Assembly (NCBI GenBank): GCA_016178705.1
Contig: JACOST010000006.1
Span: 1-64,000 of the forward strand
DNA length: 64,000 nt
Reading direction: 5' to 3'
Source: Deltaproteobacteria bacterium
GTDB lineage: Bacteria > Desulfobacterota > Binatia > HRBIN30 > JACQVA1
Below, one piece after another: positions 8,615 through 16,400 of the stretch (the first letter of the stretch is position 1; each line of letters begins with the position of its first letter). The notes beneath the pieces are model-generated. The model had not been told where the DNA came from, ran no database searches, and saw only the letters and a program-made list of their open reading frames with translations. Made by a program: the position numbers and the translations under genes.

Positions 8615-9204
8615 CCTATGACGAGTTCGGCCGCCGCGCGAGCTTCTCGCAGGAAGAGCTGCTCGCCTTCGGTCACGGCACGCTGATCGACGATGCGCCC
8701 GACGGCTTTCGCACGCGGCTGCCGATCCCTCCCATGTTGATGCTCGATCGCATCGTCGAGCTCACGCGCAAAGGTCATCGCGGTCGCATCGTGGCCGAGC
8801 GCGACGTGCGCGTCGACGATTGGTTCTTCCAATGTCACTTCCGCGGCGATCCCGTGCAGCCGGGGTGCCTCGGCGTCGATGGCGTGTGGCAGCTCGTTGG
8901 CTTCTACTGTGCGTGGATCGGCGCGCTCGGTACTGGGCGCGCGCTCGGCTGTGGCGAGATCGAGTTTGCCGGCCAGATTCGTCCGCACGACCACACCGTG
9001 CGCTACGAAGTCGATATCGTGCGCGCGACCATGCTGCCGGCGTCGGGCGCGACGATCGCCATCGGCGATGCCACGCTCTTGGTCGACAGCGAGCCGATCT
9101 ACTCGATCAAGCGCGCCAAGGTCGGTGTCTTCCGCGACATTGACTACGCGGACTATCCGCGACGGTCGGCGCGTTCGCGCGGCGGTCGCATGGGAGCCGA
9201 TTGA
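8611..9204 (+). CDS. fabA: FabA-type 3-hydroxyacyl-ACP dehydratase/isomerase
   Basis: 197 residues from an ATG overlapping the FabH-like stop (ATGA). It carries the FabA block WFFQCHFRGDPVQPGCLG followed by VDGVWQLVGFYCAWIGA and GRALGCGEIEFAGQIRP. The catalytic pair is H76 and D90, the Asp being FabA-specific (FabZ has Glu). FabA dehydrates 3-hydroxyacyl-ACP and can isomerise trans-2 to cis-3-decenoyl, giving unsaturated chains. A FabF-like synthase later in the operon could elongate such an intermediate. Confidence 0.9.
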   Translation: MTYDEFGRRASFSQEELLAFGHGTLIDDAPDGFRTRLPIPPMLMLDRIVELTRKGHRGRIVAERDVRVDDWFFQCHFRGDPVQPGCLGVDGVWQLVGFYCAWIGALGTGRALGCGEIEFAGQIRPHDHTVRYEVDIVRATMLPASGATIAIGDATLLVDSEPIYSIKRAKVGVFRDIDYADYPRRSARSRGGRMGAD

Positions 9205-9932
9205 TGAGTGGCCGGCCCGTCGCCTTGGTCACCGGTGGTGCGACCGGCATCGGCGCCGCGTGTTGCCGCGCGCTCGCGGCCGACGGCTTTCGCGTTGCGA
9301 TCCACTATCGTTCGAGCGCCGACGCGGCCCAGCGGCTGGCCGCCGCGCTGCCCGACGCGTTGACGCTCGCGGCCGATCTCGCCGTGCCCGCCGAGATTGA
9401 CGGCTTGATCGAAGCGCTGCGCTCGACCGCCGGCCGTGTCGACGTGTTGGTCAACAACGCCGGCCTCAACCGCAACGCCGACACGGTGACGATGAAGCTC
9501 GACGACTACGATGCTGTTGCGAGCGTCGCGCGCGGGACCTGGTACCTGACCAAACTGGTGCTGCGTCGGTTCATGATTCGCGCCGGCCGCGGGCGTATCA
9601 TCACCATCACCAGCGTGGTCGGGCACACCGGCAATCGCGGGCAAGTGCCGTACACGATGGTCAAGGCCGGACTCGACGCGATGACGAAATCGCTGGCGCA
9701 TGAACTGCGCGGCCGCGGTATTCTGGTCAACGCGGTGGCGCCGGGATTCATCGACACCGAGATGACAGCGGCCATTCCGCCTGAACTGCGCGCGCCGATG
9801 CTGGCGGCGGTGCCGCTCGAACGCATGGGCACGCCGGAGGAGGTGGCCGATGTCGTCGCCTTTCTCGCCACCCGCGGCAGCTACATTCACGGTAGCACTA
9901 TTCACGTCAACGGAGGCCTCTACGGTGGGTAA
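9204..9932 (+). CDS. fabG: 3-oxoacyl-ACP reductase
   Basis: 242 residues. The NADPH site TGGATGIG starts at residue 10, NNAG is at 84-87 and the catalytic set is S137, Y150 and K154. The C-terminus GSTIHVNGGLYGG is typical of FabG. Its ATG shares one base with the FabA stop (TGATG). It reduces the ketoacyl-ACP made by the condensing enzymes in this operon. Confidence 0.9.
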   Translation: MSGRPVALVTGGATGIGAACCRALAADGFRVAIHYRSSADAAQRLAAALPDALTLAADLAVPAEIDGLIEALRSTAGRVDVLVNNAGLNRNADTVTMKLDDYDAVASVARGTWYLTKLVLRRFMIRAGRGRIITITSVVGHTGNRGQVPYTMVKAGLDAMTKSLAHELRGRGILVNAVAPGFIDTEMTAAIPPELRAPMLAAVPLERMGTPEEVADVVAFLATRGSYIHGSTIHVNGGLYGG

Positions 9933-10383
9933 CTTGCTCACGCCGGTGGAACTACTCGCTGCGGTCCCGCAGCAGCCGCCGTTCCGCTTCATCGACGAGA
10001 TCCGCGAAGTCGACGACGATCACATCGTCGCGGCGTATCGTTTTCGCCCGGAGGCCGACTTCTATCGCGGACACTTCCCTGGCAACCCAGTCACACCGGG
10101 CGTGTTGCTCATCGAGGCAATGGCGCAGGCTGGCGTGGTCGCACTCGGGATCTATTTGCTGTCGAAGACTGGTGGCCCGCGGGCCATCGATGAATTCGTC
10201 ACGTTGTTCACCGAAGCGGCGGTCGAGTTCTCGGGCGTGGTCGCCCCGGGCGAGACGGTCACGACGACCGGGCACAAGCTGTTCTTCAGAATGCGTAAGT
10301 TGCGTTCGCGAGTGGAGATGCATCGCGCCGACGGCACACTGGTCTGCGCCGGCGAACTGTCGGGTATTGGAGTACGGCGATGA
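9925..10383 (+). CDS. fabZ: FabZ-type 3-hydroxyacyl-ACP dehydratase
   Basis: 152 residues. I chose GTG 9925 because SD GGAGG lies 9 bp upstream (9911-9915); this overlaps FabG by 8 bp. The hot-dog signature YRGHFPGNPVTPGVLLIEAM with catalytic H50 and E64 matches FabZ. It runs in the same cycle as FabA; having both suggests the operon can make saturated and unsaturated chains. The start of the FabF-like gene overlaps its stop. Confidence 0.88.
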   Translation: MGNLLTPVELLAAVPQQPPFRFIDEIREVDDDHIVAAYRFRPEADFYRGHFPGNPVTPGVLLIEAMAQAGVVALGIYLLSKTGGPRAIDEFVTLFTEAAVEFSGVVAPGETVTTTGHKLFFRMRKLRSRVEMHRADGTLVCAGELSGIGVRR

Positions 10384-11657
10384 ACCAGCGGGTGGTGATC
10401 ACCGGGCTCGGCGTGGTGGCGCCGAACGCCACCAACGTGCGCGACTTCGAGTTGGCGCTGCGGCAAGGCCGCTCGGGCATTCGCCTCATTGAGAAGCTCA
10501 CAGAGCTAGGGTTCGCCTGCCGAGTTGCGGGCGTGCCGCAAGGCGTCGATGAGATCGCCGCCGGCTACTTCAGCGAGGAAGAACTCTTGGCGATGAACTC
10601 GAGCCTGCGTTTCGCCAGCATCGCGGCGGTCGATGCGTGGTGCGACGCGGGGCTGCGGCGTCCGGAAGCCAGTGACGACGCCGTCGATTGGGACACCGGC
10701 GCGATTCTCGGCACCGGCATCGGCGGCATGGACACCATTGGCGAAAAGGTTGTGCCGCTGACGGACGCTGGCAAAGTCCGCCGCCTCGGTAGCACCATGG
10801 TCGAGCAAGTGATGAGCAGCGGCATCTCCGCCAAGGTGTCGGGGCTGCTTGCACTCGGCAACCAGGTGACCACCAATTCGAGCGCCTGCTCGACCGGCAC
10901 CGAGGCGGTGGTGGACGGCTATCTGCGCATTCAACGCGGACTCGCGGCGCGCATGCTGTGCGGCGGCTCGGAGGGATCGAGCCACTACATCTGGGCCGGG
11001 TTCGATGCGATGCGCGTACTGTGCCGCACCCACAACGACGCGCCCGAGCGCGCGTCGCGGCCGCTGAGCGCCACCGCGGCGGGCTTCGTGCCCGGCTGCG
11101 GCGCCGGGGTGCTGCTACTCGAAAGCCTCGACAGCGCGCAGGCGCGCGGCGCGCCTATCTATGCCGAGGTGCTCGGCGGCGCGCTCAACTGCGGCGGCCA
11201 TCGCGGCGGCGGCAGCATGACTTCGCCCAATCCCGAAAGCGTTCGGCGCTGCATCCGCGCGGCACTCGCCGACGCCGGCGTCAGTCCCGCCGATGTCGAT
11301 GCGATCAACGGCCATCTCACTGCCACCGGTGCCGATCCAAAGGAAGTGCGCGCGTGGGCCGAGGCGCTGGAGCGAACGCCCGAGCGCTTGCCGCCGATCA
11401 CCGCGACCAAGTCGATGATCGGTCACACGCTCGGCGCCGCCGGGGCGATCGAATCGGTGGCGACGGTGCTGATGGTGCACCGCGGATTTGTGCATCCCTC
11501 GATCAACTGCGAGGATGTCCATCCCGAGATCGAGCCCTATGCGGCGGCGATCGCGCACACGGCGCGCGAGCTTCCCACGCTGCGCGTGATGCTCAAGGCC
11601 GGGTTCGGTTTCGGCGACGTCAACGCGTGCGTCGTGTTTCGTAAATGGGACTCATAG
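10380..11657 (+). CDS. FabF-like 3-oxoacyl-ACP synthase
   Basis: 425 residues. The Cys-His-His triad is C170 in TTNSSACSTGTEAV, H312 in INGHLTATGADPKE and H349 in KSMIGHTLGAAGAIES. The usual HGTxT around the second residue reads HLTAT, so it is a divergent KS. It is the only elongation-type KS in the operon and no chain-length-factor partner is present. ATGA overlap with fabZ. Confidence 0.85.
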   Translation: MNQRVVITGLGVVAPNATNVRDFELALRQGRSGIRLIEKLTELGFACRVAGVPQGVDEIAAGYFSEEELLAMNSSLRFASIAAVDAWCDAGLRRPEASDDAVDWDTGAILGTGIGGMDTIGEKVVPLTDAGKVRRLGSTMVEQVMSSGISAKVSGLLALGNQVTTNSSACSTGTEAVVDGYLRIQRGLAARMLCGGSEGSSHYIWAGFDAMRVLCRTHNDAPERASRPLSATAAGFVPGCGAGVLLLESLDSAQARGAPIYAEVLGGALNCGGHRGGGSMTSPNPESVRRCIRAALADAGVSPADVDAINGHLTATGADPKEVRAWAEALERTPERLPPITATKSMIGHTLGAAGAIESVATVLMVHRGFVHPSINCEDVHPEIEPYAAAIAHTARELPTLRVMLKAGFGFGDVNACVVFRKWDS

Positions 11658-11682
11658 AATCAAAACCAGAGGAGAAGAGACC

Positions 11683-11931
11683 ATGCAGCAATCAGAAGTG
11701 CTCGAGAAGGTGGTGGCGATTCTCACCCCGTACGTAAAGAATCAGGCGGCGCTCGCCGGCCTGAAGCCCGAGACTAACATCCTCGACGATCTCAAGGTGA
11801 ACTCGGCGCGCCTCGTCGACGTGGTGTTGGCGTTCGAGGACGAGTTCGGCATCGAAGTCGCCGATGACGAAGTCGACAAGGTCGCCACGGTTGGCGACGC
11901 GGTGAACCTGATTTGCAAGAAGCTCAACTAA
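11683..11931 (+). CDS. acpP: Acyl carrier protein
   Basis: 82 residues, acidic, four-helix pattern, start preceded by SD GAGGAG. The phosphopantetheine serine is S41 in LKVNSARLVDVV. The canonical DSL is replaced by NSA, which marks a specialised carrier rather than the housekeeping ACP. A dedicated phosphopantetheinyl transferase two genes downstream fits this. The PlsC-type gene starts inside its 3' end. Confidence 0.88.
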   Translation: MQQSEVLEKVVAILTPYVKNQAALAGLKPETNILDDLKVNSARLVDVVLAFEDEFGIEVADDEVDKVATVGDAVNLICKKLN

Positions 11932-12677
11932 GTGGTTCCGCGCTGACCCTGCAACGTGAGGTTGGGCGGCTGCTCGCACCGATTTGGGTCCCGCTGATCG
12001 CGGTCTTGCTGCGTTGGCGCGGCTATCGCATTGAGGCGGTCGAGCAGTCGCGGCGGCAGTATCAACAGATCCGACGCAAGTACGATGGTCCACTGCTGAT
12101 CTGCGCCAATCATCTTACACTCATCGACTCGGCCATTGTGGCGTGGGCGCTGGGCTCGCCGTGGTGGCTGCTGCGGAATTACTCGGCGCTCCCTTGGAAT
12201 GTGCCGGAGCGGCAGAACTTCGCGTCGTGGTGGCTGACGCAGGCCATCAGCTATGTGATGAAGTGCGTGCCGATCACCCGCGGTGGATCACGCGGTGAGG
12301 TCGCGCAAACGCTGGCGCGCCTCAGTGCCGTGCTTGGTCGCGGCGAGGTGGCGCTGGTGTTTCCCGAGGGCGGTCGCAGCCGCAGTGGTCGGGTGGACGT
12401 CGAGTCCGTCGCGTACGGGGTTGGCTACATCGTGAACTCGCTGCCTGGGTGCCGTGTGCTCTGCGTGTACCTGCGCGGCCACGGCCAGACCGGATTCTCT
12501 GAGCTGCCGGCGCGCGGCGAACACTTTTGTGTCGCCCTCGAGTTGATCACTCCGAAAACGAGCGCGCGTGGTCTGCGCGCAGATCGCGATGTGGCGCGCC
12601 AGATCATCGGCCAACTCGCCGCCATGGAGCGGCAGTACTTCGAGCAGCGAACACCGCAAGTGGCGGTCGTCCGATGA
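11913..12677 (+). CDS. PlsC-type 1-acyl-glycerol-phosphate acyltransferase family protein
   Basis: 254 residues from a TTG that overlaps the ACP gene by 19 bp; no better start is in frame. A hydrophobic N-terminal segment (IWVPLIAVLLRW) is followed by the H67-x4-D72 motif in NHLTLID and FPEGGRSRSG at 150-159. It is a membrane-bound enzyme moving acyl groups from ACP or CoA to an acceptor. In aryl-polyene clusters a similar enzyme attaches the chain to a lipid head; here it is likely to be the off-loading step. Confidence 0.8.
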   Translation: MQEAQLSGSALTLQREVGRLLAPIWVPLIAVLLRWRGYRIEAVEQSRRQYQQIRRKYDGPLLICANHLTLIDSAIVAWALGSPWWLLRNYSALPWNVPERQNFASWWLTQAISYVMKCVPITRGGSRGEVAQTLARLSAVLGRGEVALVFPEGGRSRSGRVDVESVAYGVGYIVNSLPGCRVLCVYLRGHGQTGFSELPARGEHFCVALELITPKTSARGLRADRDVARQIIGQLAAMERQYFEQRTPQVAVVR

Positions 12678-13429
12678 TTGGCAATGACATCGTCGATCTC
12701 GGCGACCCCGACACCCAGCCGGGGGCAACTCATCCGCGCTTCGACGCGCGGGTGTTTACCGCCACCGAGCTGGAGGCAATTCACACGTCGCCGGTGCCCA
12801 ACCGCGTGCGCTGGCTCCTGTGGGCGGCGAAGGAGAGTGCGTTCAAAGCGTTCCGCAAGCACGACCCGAGTTTGGTATTCTCGCCCGCACGCTTGGTGGT
12901 CGCCCGATGCCTCCACGATGAGTCCCATCCAGTGGCGACCGTTCACAACGACGAAGGGACCTCCCCGCTCGTCATTCCGGCGAAGGCCGGAATCCAGGCT
13001 CAAGACCCACGCCCTTGCCTGGATGCCGGCGTTCGCCGGCATGACGGATCCACGGCTCGGTGCTTTTGTGCACACGGAATGGTGTGTCACGGTCGCTGGC
13101 GCATTTCGTTTGGCGCCGTCGAGACCGAGGGCGCCGTACATGTGATCGCGCAGACCGATACGGATGGCGAGGTGGTGATTGCCGAGAGGGCAGAGGTCGA
13201 CGCTGAGTGCCCGAGTGTCGCCGTGCGTCGCTTGGCGATCGCGGCACTTGCGCCGCGCCTCGGAGTCGATCCAGACGAGCTGACGATTGTACGTGACGGC
13301 CGAGTGCCGCGCATGTGGCTGCGCGATCGGCTGGCGCCGGTGGATCTGTCGCTGTCGCACCACGGACGCTTCGTCGCGTTCGCTGCGTTGCTGTGCTCGC
13401 GTCATTCGTGTTGGCGAGGCGCGCGATGA
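12674..13429 (+). CDS. 4'-phosphopantetheinyl transferase with in-frame repeat insertion
   Basis: 251 residues, ATGA-coupled to the acyltransferase. MIGNDIVDLGD at the N-terminus holds the Mg-binding acidic residues, and WAAKESAFKAF (50-60) is the WxxKE...K signature. It should activate the ACP in this operon. Residues 100-124 are encoded by a 75-bp palindromic repeat inserted without shifting the frame, and the whole stretch ~88-140 is low in similarity to the family. The flanking domain halves look intact, so the protein may still fold around the extra loop. Confidence 0.8.
   Translation: MIGNDIVDLGDPDTQPGATHPRFDARVFTATELEAIHTSPVPNRVRWLLWAAKESAFKAFRKHDPSLVFSPARLVVARCLHDESHPVATVHNDEGTSPLVIPAKAGIQAQDPRPCLDAGVRRHDGSTARCFCAHGMVCHGRWRISFGAVETEGAVHVIAQTDTDGEVVIAERAEVDAECPSVAVRRLAIAALAPRLGVDPDELTIVRDGRVPRMWLRDRLAPVDLSLSHHGRFVAFAALLCSRHSCWRGAR
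12971..13045. repeat. 75-bp inverted-repeat element inside the PPTase gene
   Basis: Left arm GTCATTCCGGCGAAGGCCGG... (12971-12998) and right arm ...GCCGGCGTTCGCCGGCATGAC (13018-13045) match at about 25 of 28 positions as inverted repeats. Each arm also contains its own small palindrome. This type of palindrome is common as a dispersed element in many proteobacterial genomes. Its length is a multiple of three and the reading frame stays open (VIPAKAGIQ...). Confidence 0.9.
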
Positions 13430-16400
13430 CGGCGGACCCGATTCGCTGCCTGGGTATCGTCAACCGCGGCGAAGCGGCGATGCGCTGCGTGCGTGCGGTG
13501 AAGTCGCTGCGCGCGCTCGAAGGTGGCGCGCTGCGTGCGCTCGCGCTCTATACCGAGGTCGATCGCGAGGCCCCTTTCGTGCGGCACGCCGACATCGCGG
13601 TCGCGTTGCCGATGCGTGGCAGCGCGGTGCGGGCATACCTCGATCACGATCTGTTGATCCAGGCGCTGCAGGAAGGCGGCGCGGACGCCGTGTGGCCAGG
13701 GTGGGGATTCGTCGCCGAGGATCCGATCTTCGCCGAGCGCGTGGTGGCGGCGGGAATGCGCTTCCTCGGTCCATCGGGCGCCACGATGCGACGGCTCGGC
13801 GACAAGATCGCCGCCAAGCTGCTCGCCCAGCACGTCGGCGTGCCGGTGCCGCCGTGGAGTGGCGGTGAGGTGGCGAACGCATCGGCCGCGTTGCAGCACG
13901 CGGGCACGCTCGGGTACCCGCTAGTGATCAAGGCCTCCGCGGGTGGCGGCGGGCGCGGCATCCGCATGGTCGAGACGCCGGACGAACTCGCGGAAGCGTT
14001 TCGCGCCGCCGCGTCGGAAGCGACCGCCGCGTTCGGCGATGGCCGTGTGTTTTTGGAACGGCGCGTGGTCGGTGGCCGCCACATCGAGGTGCAGATCGGC
14101 GGCGACCAGCACGGTCGCATCATCGCCCTCGGCTGTCGCGATTGCTCGGTGCAGCGCCGCCATCAAAAGGTGATCGAGGAAGCCCCGCCGCCGGGCGTGC
14201 CGCGTGAACGGCTGCGCGAACTGGAAGAGGCGGCCGTCGCGCTGGCGAGCGCCGTCGGCTATTGCGGCGTCGGCACGGTCGAGTTTCTCGTGACGCCCTC
14301 CGAGTTCTACTTCTTGGAGATCAATCCGCGGCTGCAGGTCGAGCACGGCATCACCGAAGCGATCACCGGCATCGACCTCGTCCAATTGCAGATCCGCCTG
14401 GCGCGTGGGGAGGCGCTCCCGGATTACGATGGTCGCAGTCGCGGCGTGGCGATCGAGGCGCGCGTGTGTGCCGAAGATCCTGACGCCGGGTTTCAACCCG
14501 CTCCCGGCCGCGTGGCGCGCTTCGATCCGCCGCTCGGACCAGGGGTGCGCGTCGATAGCGGAGTCGTTGCCGGTAGTGTCGTGCCTCCGGACTTCGACTC
14601 ACTGATCGCGAAGGTGATCGCCACGGGTGACACGCGCGAGGAAGCGGTCGCGCGTCTCGCCTGCGCGCTGAGTGATTTTGAACTCGTGATCGCCGGCGGG
14701 GCCACCAACAAGGGCTACTTGCTCGAGCTGCTCGCCGCGCCCGAGTATCGCGCAGCCGCGATCGACACCGCGTGGCTCGACCGGTGGAGCGCCGGACGCA
14801 TGCAACGCGCGGCGCTGGATGACGACGACTACGGGGTCGAGGCGTTGATCGTTGCCGCGGTGGTAGTCTACCAGCAGGCGCGCTACGCCGTCCGCCTCAA
14901 TTTCTACACCGACAGTGCGAACGTGTCACCGACGCGTGTGCCGCCGTCGTTGGGCCAGCAGATCGATCTGGCGCATCGCGGTGAGCAGTACCGCGTGCAC
15001 GTCTTCGCGACTGGGTCGTGGCGCTATCGTATTCATCTCGATGGGCGGGTCGGGTCGGTCACCGTGCGGGAAGATGGACCACACGCGGCGCGATTGCGGC
15101 TCGGCGGCCGGATGCTGCGCGTATTGTACGACGTGACCGATGCGTCCTTGCGGGTCGAAATCGAAGGCCGCCCGCATCGCTTCGGTCGTCAGAGTGCCGG
15201 GCACGTGTGTGCCGGCACGCCGGCCGTGGTGATCGCGCTGCACGTGAAGCCGGGCGATCGGGTAGCGGCCGGACAGTCGCTGGGTCTGCTCGAAGCGATG
15301 AAGATGGAGGTGAGCTTCGTGGCGCCGGTGGCGGGCGTTGTGACCGAGCTGCGCGTGCTGCGCGGCCAGCAGGTCGCGGCGGGCGATGTGCTGCTGGTCA
15401 TCGATTCGGCGTCGACGGCCAGCGTCGAGACACCGAACGGGCAGCGTCTCCGCGTGCCTGAGCAGCCCGATCCATTGGCGCTGTTCTTTCCTACCGGGTC
15501 GGCTGCGCCCGATCTGGGGGCGGCTGAGCGTGCGGACCCGGTGGTGCGCCGCGTGGCCATCGATGCGGTTCGCGAAGAGATCCGTCGCGTGCTGCTCGGC
15601 TACGACGCCGATGCCGAGCGCGGCGTGTTGCTGGCGGCTTTCCTCGAGGCGCCGCTGCCGGCGGAGCTGTCGGAGACGTTTCGTCGCGAGCTCGCCGAGA
15701 TCCGCCATGAGCTGACGCTGTTCGCCGACATCGAGCAACTGTTTCTGCGCACCCCGCGGGTATCGGCGACTGGCACGCTGCGGCCGTCGAACAGCGCTCG
15801 CCTGGCCATGTACGTGCGCCGCATGCGGGCGAGCGGCGCGGGGATCGCCGAGGGTTTTCTCGCGCTGGTGGAGAAGGCGCTGCGGCACTACGGCGTGCCC
15901 GATCTCGCGCCGCGGGCGTCGCTCGAACGCGCGGTGTTGCGGCTGTTCGCGTCGCAACGCGCGCCCGAGCTGCGCCACCGTTTGGTGATGGGCGTGGTGC
16001 AGCGAGTTGTCGCGCTGGCGCGCGCAGGTCTTTATGTGGGCGATGCTCGGCCGCTGGTCAAAGCGCTCTCGCGGATTGCGCGCTTACGCGGGTTGGTGCC
16101 CGATGCGCTGGCCGATGGGGCGACCGAGGCCGGCTACGTGATCTTCGAAGGACCGGAGCTGGAGCGACAGGCGGCGCGCGCGATCGCGCGCATCGACGAC
16201 TGGCTGGCGACGGCGGACGCGACTCCGGCGCCGCCGCCGGAGTCGGTCTTGCGCCAATTGGCGAATGCGCCGCGCCCGGTGTTCGAGCGCGTTCGCCGGT
16301 GGCTTGATCATGCCGATCCGCGCCGACGTGCGGTCGCGCTCGCAGCGCATTTGCGGTGGCTGTACGCGCCGAATGTTCCGAGCGCGCACATTTGCACCGA

